Below, piece by piece: positions 22,284-34,000 of a DNA stretch of 64,000 nt. Each line of letters opens with the position of its first letter. Within the stretch, counting starts at the first letter, position 1. Source of the DNA: Siphlonurus alternatus (Eukaryota; Arthropoda; Insecta; Ephemeroptera; Siphlonuridae); the NCBI GenBank assembly GCA_949825025.1, contig OX463784.1:3267668-3331667 (forward strand), given 5' to 3'. Below the pieces are notes generated by a model. The model was given only the letters and a program-made list of their open reading frames with translations, was not told where the DNA came from and ran no database searches. The position numbers were made by a program, and so were the translations under genes.

Positions 22284-22980
22284 ACCTCTTGATCTTTTGT
22301 CGTTTGAGCATAAATTCATGTTTGTAATGAGTATTATATAATAATAATGGGTAAATTTAAATTTAAAATTAAATTATTTTTTTGCTAAATATTAGTGTAT
22401 TTTTTTTTTTTTTTTTTAATTTTCACATATTTTAGTCAGTGGATTTTAGCACCAGAATTATAATTTTTATACGTATTTTAAATTGTCAGTACATGCTTTC
22501 AGAATATGTATAGTATATTATATAATATACTGATGATTGAAAACACGTAAGAATTAAATACCTGAAAATAATGATCTCAGGTGTTTAATTCTCCTGTTTA
22601 GTAATAAGATGTCAACAGTCAAAAAGTTAAGTGTGTATAATATGTTACTGAAAAAATAATGAGGATAATGTTTGGAATTTAAAGGAAATAACAATAAATG
22701 TATAATACATTTCGTTTGGCTGCATGCATGTTCCATAATAGTATATAACAAACATTATACTATTACAATTGTAATAAAAATGCAAAAATCAAGATATAGA
22801 AGAAATATAATAATATACTTTTAACTTCAATTAGGCAAGTAGCAAATTATTCTTCCTGTAAAAATTATTAACGATAGAAAAAAAAAATCCATTACATGTT
22901 TCAATTCATCTTTCTTTGCATGTTTCTTCAAATATGAAAATGGTCAGGAGTTTTTGTAAATTCAGGTATAAAACATTAAA
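22284..22980. other. Gene-free AT-rich stretch
   Basis: Poly-T at 22400-22417 and short AT-rich frames only. Confidence 0.5.
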
Positions 22981-23308
22981 ATAATGGACAATTTGCATGA
23001 CATTTTTTTATTACAGAAATGGATAGAGGGTACCAAATTATGCTAGTCTGAATTTTTTTCAGATTTTTTTTTAGAGCGGGACCTATTTTTAAAAAATTAT
23101 TGAAAGTCAGTTTTATGACATCACAGGCGTTTAGCGCCTATCTTCTTCTTAAGGATAGACTCTTCGTGACGTCATAAAATTGACTTTCAATAATTTTTTA
23201 AAAATATTTCCCAGTCTCTAAAAATCTGAAAAAATTCAGAGTATCATAACTTTGCACCCTCTATTCATTTCTGCAATAAAAAAAAATGTCATGCAAATTG
23301 TCCATTAT
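22981..23308. mobile_element. Fold-back element, ATAATGGACAA family, copy 1
   Basis: Ends ataatggacaatttgcatga and tcatgcaaattgtccattat. Inner arms include cagaaatggatagagg, ttaaaaaattattgaaag and mirrored TGACGTCA-like sites. Inner sequence is related to the 8838/27272 family, but the ends are different. Diverged copies at 60355-60560 and 60590-60930. Confidence 0.75.
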
Positions 23309-24405
23309 TAGGAGATACAATGTAGGGTTATTATCACATTGTGACAACCTATGAGAATTGGTGTGATGCGAATATTCCTAAAGATTGCCTTATAATTCAC
23401 AAAATAATTCTACGTCTTTAAAAATATCCACCGAGAAATTGCTTTAAAAGTTAAGTTTTTTATCAAAATAAAAGCCATACTTCCTAAAAAATTTGTTAAA
23501 ATTCTCAGCGGTTTATTATTGACCTATTCTATTCAGGACTATATATAAAATATTGCTTCATTAAAGGTTTGTGAGTCTTATGATCTTTGTCATGAAGTTT
23601 TTAAAATTATCTCTAACGGACAAACCTCATGATTTTTTTTACATATTTGGATAGAGGACCTCGAGTTTTGTTATTTAAAAAAAAAAAAAAATCTAACATC
23701 ATTAAATTCATGCTGCCTAAAAAAGCTGTGACGTCATAGTCATGCAATTATTTAACACGTAAGAATAAAGAAATGCGTTGCATGACCATGACGTCATAGC
23801 GTCTTTCCCCTCGATTTTGAGGATGCTAGAAATTTCGAAAAATCTGAAAAAAATTGGCAATACATATAGTACAACAGATCTTAGTTTAGGTGTATATTGG
23901 ACTACGCGCGGCGGCCATCTTTGACGTGATAACGTGGCCGAGACAGAGGGTGCTGAACTGTCTAGACGTATTTGGTGCTTTAGTCAGGCGCAAAATTAGA
24001 TTTATTATACTGTAACTCGAGGTCCAAGTATGTAGTAAAAATGTCATGTTTTTCCATTGCTGTAAGTTTTACAAATATTTGAAAGGAAATATTTGAGCTT
24101 GTGGAGCTTCAAGGTACATGACTTGAATTGACAGACCGGAGATAACTGCGAGGTTTTGTGTTCGAAGACAAGTAGCTTCGTTATTATCAACATGAAATGT
24201 AAGGCTACGTTAAGCATTTTTTTACATACAATTGTTATCATAAAGGAATGAAACATAAAATGTTAAAAAATTAAGAACTTATTTTGGCACACAGTCTATG
24301 GTCACCATAGTATTTTTAATCCGAATAGTAAATCATCTTAACTACAATACAAGTTACTATAATATAACATACATAGCAAAAAAGTTAAATATAAGCGAAG
24401 ATCAC
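23309..24405. other. Gene-free stretch with two dispersed repeats
   Basis: Contains copy 2 of the ~110-bp repeat (23737-23870: catgcaattatttaacacg … gcatgaccatgacgtcatag … ctcgattttgaggatg) and copy 2 of the ~100-bp repeat (24166-24270). Otherwise nothing recognised. Confidence 0.5.
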
Positions 24406-24497
24406 AGACCCAGTAGTTCAAGTGGTTAGAACACTCGGCGTACTAAGTTGAGAGTGCCATGGATGGTACGATGTTAGTTCGATTCTCACCTGGGTCT
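24406..24497 (+). tRNA. tRNA-like sequence (possible pseudogene or SINE head)
   Basis: Acceptor strands gacccag (24407-24413) and ctgggtc (24490-24496) pair fully and extend by one more pair (A/T). The D-arm gttc-aagtggtta-gaac is perfect. The T-arm gttag-ttcgatt-ctcac has four of five pairs and a good B-box. The anticodon region does not form a normal 5-bp stem with 7-nt loop; the only pairing (cactc…gagtg) leaves a 15-nt loop, and no plausible anticodon can be assigned. A tRNA pseudogene, an intron-bearing or unusual tRNA, or the head of an unlisted SINE are all possible. Confidence 0.45.
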
Positions 24498-25340
24498 TAC
24501 TTTTTGCTAATATTTCCTTCTCACTAATGTAAACTATTCAAAATCAGATGGTGAAACACGTCAGTTATTTAAATAATTTAGCAATCTTTGATTTAATAAT
24601 TATATTATATCATTCACTTGTAGAAATCCATCTGAAAAATCGTCAAGATTGTACTCAATATTTGAAACAAATTAAAAAAAAATGTGCTTTCTTTTTGTTG
24701 TGAAATTAATAAAATATTTATTAAATTTCAATTTAATCTTGCTCACTAAATTTAATACGTAGTCGGATATAAATTGCTGTGATATAAATAACATTAAATC
24801 AAGTACACTGCTTCCTATGATTAAAAATAAATTATATAATAATTTCTTAATCAAAAAATCTTCTTGATTTTATTTTAATGTACCTGAAAATGGCTTGAAA
24901 TTTATGATAATCATAAACAAATTTTGGGTGATAATATTCAGAATTGTGGAACACAGAACACAGGATCATATTTTGCACCATATGATAAAAAAAATTAAGA
25001 ACCTATGCAATCATGATGTACAGTTTCGTTCCGTATCGCATCATCAAAACGTATTATGTATCTCTTAAACTAGTTCTATGTTTTTATCATATAAAGTGAT
25101 ACGATACCATACAATGTTAGGGTGCCACCTCATTTTTTTTAATTAATGATATTGAAGTCAAATAATGGCGTACAATATCTTAAGCACTGCTAATTATCTC
25201 GGAAACTCGTTCCTAACTGGGAAAGCCATTACCCTTCCACTCTGTTCAAACCCTAATTTGCTTAGATGTGACTGAAAAAACCGCAGTCTGGATGGTCACT
25301 CTCTTGTCAGATACATATGTGCTAAAACATAAAATATTGT
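24498..25340. other. Gene-free AT-rich stretch
   Basis: Includes a diverged relative of the 4262 repeat at about 24960-25130. No coding feature. Confidence 0.45.
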
Positions 25341-25655
25341 ATGTATATGTTGGCATCTGGACGCGAATTCGCTTCGGACGCGAAATTTTTGTTCCCAACG
25401 CGTTGGGATCATTCGAAAATTCCAAGAAGCGAAATTTGCGTTCCGAGCATCGCAATTTTGATCCCAACGCGTTCACAACGCGTTGGGATCAAAATTATTT
25501 GATCCCAACGCGTTCGGAACAAACGAGAATGATCCCAACGCGTTGTGAACAATGTGAAAAACGTCCAACGCGTTTGGAACAAAATTCTTGGAATTTTCGA
25601 ATGATCCCAACGCGTTGGGAACAAAAATTTCGCGTCCGGATGCCAACATATACAT
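25341..25655. mobile_element. Fold-back element with seven AACGCGTT motifs
   Basis: Ends atgtatatgttggcatctgg acgcgaa and ttcgcgtccggatgccaaca tatacat. Internally gttcccaacgcgttgggatc-type dyads recur, so the octamer aacgcgtt appears seven times in about 315 bp. The whole is an inverted repeat that itself contains inverted repeats. Open frames across it on both strands are by-products of the dyads. Confidence 0.7.
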
Positions 25656-26426
25656 ATCTCATTGAAAATTCCAAAATGAAAGCCTATGAGGTAAAATTTT
25701 TTTTGAATACAATTCAGTGATATTATAATGTAGACTCACGATCTCATGTGTAGGATTTTGAAGATTGGGGGTAAAAATAATGAACTTGTATCTATTATAG
25801 AGTATATTAACATTGACCGTTAAAATTAAATTGCCAGTCTGACCATGAATTCTTAATTTTGACTCAATGAATGAACTTGAGTTTTTAATTATATTTTGAA
25901 CCTATTTCTCAAAGGGTGTATTTTTTATATATTCTGCTGCAGATAAGCTATATAGTGTATTCGCTTGTTAGAATATTTTCAGAATAAAACTTTTCTATTC
26001 TCTGATTGATTATGACAAAGAAATTTTTAGTAAATTAGTAACGGAAATATGTAAAAAGTGTACTGATTAGTCTAGATTTCAGTTACTGTTTATTATTTTC
26101 ACCTCTGGATGTCATGAAATTTACTCCTGCTTTGTTTGAAGACCATTTCACGCAGTCAACAGAGGCGTGTAGAACCAAAACACTTTGGATATATATGGGT
26201 AGACTGGGTGCTCTTCTTACTCCTTCCAAAATTACAAATCTGCATTTTTCTGTCTATTGAGGCTGCATCTCTAGCAAATGAGGCAGGAGTAAAGTCATGC
26301 TGTTAATTCAGAGTTGTTCAAAGATTTAATTTTTTTTATACTGCCTTAACTAATGATGTGTACACCTACAAAAACATACCTCGTGGTGTCAATCCTGAAG
26401 TACCTCCTCTGATGTTACAGTTCACA
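25656..26426 (+). promoter_or_regulatory. 5' region of the giant gene (promoter/5' UTR not resolved)
   Basis: No other gene lies here. A TATA-like gatatatat is at 26189-26197 and an acceptor-like ttacag ends at 26420, six bases before the ATG, so the 5' UTR may be spliced or may simply start in this region. Neither reading can be settled from the sequence. Confidence 0.3.
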
Positions 26427-26490
26427 ATGACCAAGGTCCTATACGTGGCCTTGTGGGCAGCTTTTTTGCTGACTGCAGTGCAAAGCAAAG
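26427..26490 (+). CDS. Giant repeat-protein gene, exon 1: signal peptide
   Basis: The ATG opens 21 codons encoding MTKVLYVALWAAFLLTAVQS plus K. This is a textbook signal peptide: a basic residue, a hydrophobic core of about 12, and a small-residue cleavage site around AVQS. It ends in phase 1 at a strong donor, AAAG|GTGAGA (donor from 26491). Joined to 27091-27155 and then 28047, the frame stays open, which supports the start and both introns. The exon directs the giant product into the secretory pathway. Confidence 0.8.
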
Positions 26491-26560
26491 GTGAGAATTA
26501 TTTTCTACCTGAAACCAGTTAATTATAGGAATATTATTACATTATGCTTCATCTATATTC

Positions 26561-26636
26561 AGTACATAAGTATACCACGTAAACTCTAATTGAAACTCTG
26601 ATTGCTCTATGTGATCACGTGGTATACTTATGTAAC
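26561..26636. repeat. Small fold-back sequence in intron 1
   Basis: The segment agtacataagtataccacgt is followed ~35 bp later by acgtggtatacttatgtaact, an inverted pair of about 20 bp. Probably a tiny MITE remnant. Confidence 0.6.
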
Positions 26637-27090
26637 TATTTTAAATCAGGCACTATAATTAATAGGAGAAGCAACGTTTGATACTTCTGCGTTATTTACG
26701 TAGCCCCTATTGTACAGCGAAATTTAAAATAATATTAAAATAAAAGTGATACATTAAAAATAATAGTGAAATTTCAGAGTTTTCAAAACAAATATAACGT
26801 TTGACGAAGAGTAAAAAAAAAAATCTATTAGCATTGTATCAGTAACATACAAAACTTTTTGAAATTCAATAATTTTATCTGAAAAGTCCACAATATAGCC
26901 ATGTTTATCATCAAAATCTTTTAGTATATTGGCGCTTAACTAGGGTGCAAAAGATAAATTTTCAATGGCAAAATTTGCCAATTTATTATGAGTGTTATCC
27001 CTTGCCTAATTGAATGATAGCAATATTCTTGTACCTAGGGCCTTATTGCAAATGCTATATAAATTGAAATTCTAAATAAGCATTTTTCAG

Positions 27091-27155
27091 AGAGAAGAAA
27101 GGGTGGGGATGAAGCGGCATTAATTTCAAGTTCCAAGGATATCTCCCGACGAATT
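27091..27155 (+). CDS. Giant repeat-protein gene, exon 2 (65 nt)
   Basis: Bounded by the acceptor catttttcag (to 27090) and donor GTAAGT (from 27156). It completes the phase-1 codon of exon 1 and ends in phase 0, exactly as exon 3 at 28047 requires. It encodes a charged 22-residue segment (ERRKGGDEAALISSSKDISR plus RI), which could be a propeptide with dibasic sites. The exact phase fit of a 65-nt exon with good sites on both sides is the evidence; transcript data are lacking. Confidence 0.7.
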
Positions 27156-27271
27156 GTAAGTGATAAAACTAACCGTTGTATAATATCTTTTTATAAGTCC
27201 CACAAGCAAAGATGAAGGAAGTAGAGTCTCTCGCACGTTTCACTGGATTGATCCTAATGTATAAATTCCTA

Positions 27272-27594
27272 GCAATAGAGTACTGACCTCAAATTTTTTT
27301 ATTGCAGAAATAGATAGAGCGTGCAAAGTTATGCTACCCTGATTTTCTTCAGATTTTTTAGAGCCCGGGAACTATTTTTAAAAAATTATTGAAAGTTCTT
27401 TTTGTGACGTCACGAGATGTCGCTCTTTAAGAAAAAGATATGACTTGCCGCCACTTGACGTCACAAAAAGGACTTTCAATAATTTTTTAAAAATAGTTTC
27501 GGGCTCAAAAAAATCTAAAAAAATCAGGGGAGCATAACTTTGCACGCTCTATCCAATTCTTCAATAAAAAATTTTGAGGTGAATACTCCATTGC
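27272..27594. mobile_element. Fold-back element, GAGTAYTGACCTCAA family, copy 2 (in intron 2)
   Basis: Ends gagtactgacctcaaatttt and aaaattttgaggtgaatact c. Inner arms gcaaagttatgctaccctga / ggggagcataactttgca c and mirrored gtgacgtcac-type sites. Lies wholly inside intron 2 of the giant gene. Confidence 0.75.
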
Positions 27595-28046
27595 AATATT
27601 TTTCACTGATTTTATTTGTAGCTTAATGAGAATGACTTTATAATTCTGATTTCTTGTAGCCAACATTATTTAGCTGTCAAAAGTGTAAAATGTCTGTATA
27701 AAATAAACCCCTTCCTCAACTTGGTAGTAATTGAGTTTAGTTAGAAAATTTCCATGATTTTTGAAACTCGTCATTTATTTACCATTATAGAGGCTAGACA
27801 CCAAATTTTACGTTGAGTGTTTACACTTCGTAATAAGTTGATTTTGAACTAGAATTTTGTGATGGTCTAGAAATTTATTGGTAACGTCGAGGAAAAAAAC
27901 TGATGATACTGATTTTTGAATTGAAAAAAAAGTAGTTTTTTTACGAAATTATATTATATAAAAATGTAAAAAACACTCACATTTGTAATCCTTGTACAAT
28001 AAAATACATTTCCTACATATCAGTATTTTGTCCATTTTTTTTTCAG

Positions 28047-31000
28047 TCTCGCCTATCTGAAATAATACAAGAAGAAAGGACTCCAGATAATAGATATGAC
28101 TACGACCGCTTAGCTAATTTACTTCTCGGCTTACAAAACCCAATAACTAAAATACTTTGTGCCATTTACGGAAATTGTACGTCAACTACATCTCAAGCAA
28201 ATACCTTGATATCTGCAGGGAGTAGTACAGTACAAACAGTTGGCACCACTGTTAGTGTTCCCACGGGACCGGCAGTTGGCACCACTGGTAGCGGTTCTAA
28301 CACAGAAACAGCAGCCAGTACTACCACACAACCAGCAGATGGTACTACAACTGGTGGTACCAACACAGGAGAAACTATTGTCACTACTGGTAGCAGTTCT
28401 AATACAAGAACGGCAGCTGGTACTACAGCAAGTGATACCAACACAGGAGCGACAGTTGGCACTACAGCAAGTGGCACCAACCCAGGACCACCGGATGGCA
28501 CTGCAACAATTGATACCAACACAAGAGCAACAATTGGTACTACAACAATTGGTACTAACACAGGAGCAACAGTTGGTACCACTGGTAGCGGTAATAACAC
28601 AGGACCAACAGTTGGCATCACCGGAACATTAAAATGTAACATTCTATTGAGTTCTAGTAGTGCAACAGGAACAAATACTGACAAAACTGTTATAGGAACT
28701 GGAACAAATGGTCCTTACACCGAAACAACTGCTCAAATGTTGACAAATACTGGTTCAACCGTTAGTGGTACTGGAACATTTGTTTCTAACACTGCAACAA
28801 CTGTTGTAGATACTGGAACGATAACAACAAATACTGGCTCATCTGTTACAGGAACTGAATCAGTGAGTCCTAATACAGAAACATCTGTTATAGCTACTGG
28901 AACCATCGCAGCAAATACTGGCTCAACATTTAAGGAAACTGAAACGATAGGAAATATAACAGAAACAACTGTTGTTGGAGCAACAGACACAAGTTTGACA
29001 AATATTGGGTCATCTGAAACTTTAAATATCACTACTGGTTTTACTTTGGGAGAAACAACTGGAACAAGTTTATCAAACACGGAACCAGTTGTAAATGCAA
29101 CCGATACTTTTCCAAGCATTACCTCAACTGTTAGTGCCTCTAGCTCCGTGTCAGGAACAATTGCACAATCTACTGTCAATTCAACATTAACTGATCAATC
29201 TACAACAGCTTTATTATATACACAGACTTATGGCTTATTGTTAGAAGTAAATGGTAATGAAGAGACATTTGAAGGAACAGGAGTTGATGATAATGGTGAT
29301 GCGTATCTTTTGACAGGAAATGCCACAACAACAAACAGCACAACTAAAAGATTAACATCAGTAGTTAATGGATATGTTATAACATCATTAGGTTTTACTT
29401 ATACATATTCAGGTTTAAAAACTTATACTTCAAATGTATCATATATTTTTACTGGAGTAGGTATGACATCATTAAACGTAAAGCTAGATATAACAATGAG
29501 AGCAATAAAAAATTCACATGGAGGATATCAGATAAGTGGAGAGAACAAATTTAGTGTTCCTTCTCCAACAAAAGCCCCCACAGGTATCTCATTAGGAAAA
29601 CAAATTCAATTTAGAGGCCAAGGCAAAACCGTCACATCATCAACCGTAACATTTAGTGTCACTGGAACATATGTGACAGGATTGAGCTACATTCAGAAAA
29701 TGACTGCAATATTTGACAATGCAGAACACGTTACAGTCAATGGAAATGGATATCTATCAAATGGCATTTCATACAACATAATTAATGCAACAGGAAACAT
29801 AACATTTTCACGAACAGGATTTGATGTGACATTCAATGGAAAGACCTCAATTGGGGTAATTTTTCATAATAAATTAACAGCACTTTACAAGATTGGTTCG
29901 CAATTTACATTAATCGGAATCGGAGTAGGAACAGAACCATCTGGATTCACAATGAATATGAATGCAGATTCTATAACATGCATTGGAATTGCGAAACAAA
30001 CAGAAAGCAACTCAACTTCTTCCGTAATGACAGGAGCTGGAACTACAACAAATAACATAGCTTATACATTTACTGCTACGAGCCAATTAGTAAATAATGT
30101 TACCATTTCAGTATCAGGATCAGGACTAACTGTAAGCAACCAAGAATTCAAATTTATAACACAAAATATAACAATAAGTAATAATAGATATTCATTTTTT
30201 CTAACATCAAAAAACTTAAATACAAATGTAACAAACAATATGAATGGATTTTTTGATACAACTGACTTATCACAAATAATATTTATTGGCTCTATTTTTG
30301 CAGAAACTGTTACAACCACCCAACAAATATTAACTGGAATTACAAATGCTACTGATAGTTCATCAAGCACTCAAAAAAACAATTCGAATTTTACAACAAC
30401 GCCAAGCTATGGAAATAACACACAAAGCATGGAAACTAGTGCTACATTAATAACTCAAATATTAACAAGCTCTGCAAGTTCAGATTTCACACAAAGCAGT
30501 TTATCACCTAATACAATACACACAACGTCAGCTCCACAGCCACAAGTCTCGTTCCAAGGCACAGGAGCCATACAAGCGAACACCTACAGCTTCACAGGCA
30601 TCGGTTTCTCAGAGACAGGCACAGCAATCGCTTTCACCGCAGCAGCCACTCTAGCGTCAGGAGGAGTCGACTACCAAGGCACGGGAAGCACAGACCAGGG
30701 CGTAACCTTTTCATTCAGCTTCACGCTTACAAGCGACTCTGCCACCACATTCACAGCTCGAGGGGCAGGAAACACGACCAGTGGTACTGCCATCGAATTC
30801 CAGTTCACCATAAGCCTGCTGGTGTTGGCTGACGGTGCCAGCTTTACGTTTGCAGGGGGCGCAAACCTACCTGGAGGCAGCATGCCAACGCCTGATGCCA
30901 CTGCGACTACACCTGCTGGGGAACAGCTCACATTCAGCGGCCAGGCTGAAAAGAACGAAACTTACGTTTCATTCAGCGGCACCGGGTTCGCCAGCCAAGG

Positions 31001-34000
31001 CTTGGGATTCACGTACTTCGGGTCAGGAACAATCTCCTCAGCCACGGTCAACATCACAGGTTCTGTGACCTTTTCCACAGGCTCTAGTGGGACGTTCGTT
31101 ATCTCGGCGGCTACCATCACGGCCACGTCAACTGGTTTCACCTTGTCTGGCTCGGGACAGGACGAATCCTCAGGTCTCGCCTTTACCTTTTCAGCGACCG
31201 CCCAACAACAGTCGTCACAACAGAGCACGGCCTTCTTGTTTACTGGAACAGGGGCCTCAGTATCACTTCAGCAACTCACCCCCACTGGAACGCCAGCTAC
31301 GGGCCAGGGCCTAGACATTGCGTGCATCGGAAGTGGATCCATCACCCAGGGCAGCAGCTCGACGATAAACTTCAACGGATCAGGTTTCACCACAGACGGA
31401 AAGAGCTTCACATTTACTGCTAACGGCTCTCTTGACGCCGACCACACGCTCGTGTCCTTGACGGGCAGCGGAGCCTCGGCGTCCGGTTGCACGTTCAACT
31501 TTTCATCCCAGACGCTGGTCGTCACTCAAGACGGATTCAGCTTCACGCTAACCGGTGGCAAGACTTGTCAGATTGCGGGGGTAGATGTGCTCCTCGACTT
31601 CTCGTTCGAGGGATCGGTCACGTTAATCGGCGAGTCGTCGTTCACGTTCACCGGCAACGAGCGCATCCAGGAAACCACCACGACGACTACCACAACAACG
31701 TCAGCTCCACAGCCACAAGTCTCGTTCCAAGGCACAGGAGCCATACAAGCGAACACCTACAGCTTCACAGGCACCGGTTTCTCAGAGACAGGCACAGCAA
31801 TCGCTTTCACCGCAGCAGCCACTCTAGCGTCAGGAGGAGTCGACTACCAAGGCACGGGAAGCACAGACCAGGGCGTAACCTTTTCATTCAGCTTCACGCT
31901 TACAAGCGACTCTGCCACCACATTCACAGCTCGAGGGGCAGGAAACACGACCAGTGGTACTGCCATCGAATTCCAGTTCACCATAAGCCTGCTCGTGTTG
32001 GCTGACGGCGCCAGCTTTACGTTCGCAGGAGGCGCAAACCTACCTGGAGGCAGCATGCCAACGCCTGATGCCACTGCGACTACACCTGCTGGGGAACAGC
32101 TCACATTCAGCGGCCAGGCTGAAAAGAACGAAACTTACGTTTCATTCAGCGGCACCGGGTTCGCCAGCCAAGGCTTGGGATTCACGTACTTCGGGTCAGG
32201 AACAATCTCCTCAGCCACGGTCAACATCACAGGTTCTGTGACCTTTTCCACAGGCTCTAGTGGGACGTTCGTTATCTCGGCGGCTACCATCACGGCCACG
32301 TCAACTGGTTTCACCTTGTCTGGCTCGGGACAGGACGAATCCTCAGGTCTCGCCTTTACCTTTTCAGCGACCGCCCAACAACAGTCGCCACAACAGAGCA
32401 CGGCCTTCTTGTTTACTGGAACAGGGGCCTCAGTATCACTTCAGCAACTCACCCCCACTGGAACGCCAGCTACGGGCCAGGGCCAAGACATTGCGTGCAT
32501 CGGAAGTGGATCCATCACCCAGGGCAGCAGCTCGACGATAAACTTCAACGGATCAGGTTTCACCACAGACGGAAAGAGCTTCACATTTACTGCTAACGGC
32601 TCTCTTGACGCCAACCACACGCTCGTGTCCTTGACGGGCAGCGGAACCTCGGCGTCCGGTTGCACGTTCAACTTTTCATCCCAGACGCTGGTCGTCACTC
32701 AAGACGGATTCAGCTTCACGCTAACCGGTGGCAAGACTTGTCAGATTGCGGGGGTAGATGTGCTCCTCGACTTCTCGTTCGAGGGATCGGTCACGTTAAT
32801 CGGCGAGTCGTCGTTCACGTTCACCGGCAACGAGCGCATCCAGGAAACCACCACGACGACTACCACAACAACGTCAGCTCCACAGCCACAAGTCTCGTTC
32901 CAAGGCACAGGAGCCATACAAGCGAACACCTACAGCTTCACAGGCACCGGTTTCTCAGAGACAGGCACAGCAATCGCTTTCACCGCAGCAGCCACTCTAG
33001 CGTCAGGAGGAGTCGACTACCAAGGCACGGGAAGCACAGACCAGGGCGTAACCTTTTCATTCAGCTTCACGCTTACAAGCGACTCTGCCACCACATTCAC
33101 AGCTCGAGGGGCAGGAAACACGACCAGTGGTACTGCCATCGAATTCCAGTTCACCATAAGCCTGCTCGTGTTGGCTGACGGCGCCAGCTTTACGTTCGCA
33201 GGAGGCGCAAACCTACCTGGAGGCAGCATGCCAACGCCTGATGCCACTGCGACTACACCTGCTGGGGAACAGCTTACATTCAGCGGCCAGGCTGAAAAGA
33301 ACGAAACTTACGTTTCATTCAGCGGCACCGGGTTCGCCAGCCAAGGCTTGGGATTCACGTACTTCGGGTCAGGAACAATCTCCTCAGCCACGGTCAACAT
33401 CACAGGTTCTGTGACCTTTTCCACAGGCTCTAGTGGGACGTTCGTTATCTCGGCGGCTACCATCACGGCCACGTCAACTGGTTTCACCTTGTCTGGCTCG
33501 GGACAGGACGAATCCTCAGGTCTCGCCTTTACCTTTTCAGCGACCGCCCAACAACAGTCGTCACAACAGAGCACGGCCTTCTTGTTTACTGGAACAGGGG
33601 CCTCAGTATCACTTCAGCAACTCACCCCCACTGGAACGCCAGCTACGGGCCAGGGCCAAGACATTGCGTGCATCGGAAGTGGATCCATCACCCAGGGCAG
33701 CAGCTCGACGATAAACTTCAACGGATCAGGTTTCACCACAGACGGAAAGAGCTTCACATTTACTGCTAACGGCTCTCTTGACGCCAACCACACGCTCGTG
33801 TCCTTGACGGGCAGCGGAACCTCGGCGTCCGGTTGCACGTTCAACTTTTCATCCCAGACGCTGGTCGTCACTCAAGACGGATTCAGCTTCACGCTAACCG
33901 GTGGCAAGACTTGTCAGATTGCGGGGGTAGATGTGCTCCTCGACTTCTCGTTCGAGGGATCGGTCACGTTAATCGGCGAGTCGTCGTTCACGTTCACCGG

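Noticed and set aside
25246..25720. Overlapping open frames with repeated NALGS/PTRWDQ motifs on both strands
   Set aside because: They are produced by the repeated AACGCGTTGGGATC dyads of the fold-back element.
28206..28208. TTG as the start codon of the giant protein
   Set aside because: The frame is open back to the splice acceptor at 28046, the 53 extra codons match the paralogue, and an ATG with signal peptide is found in phase in exon 1.
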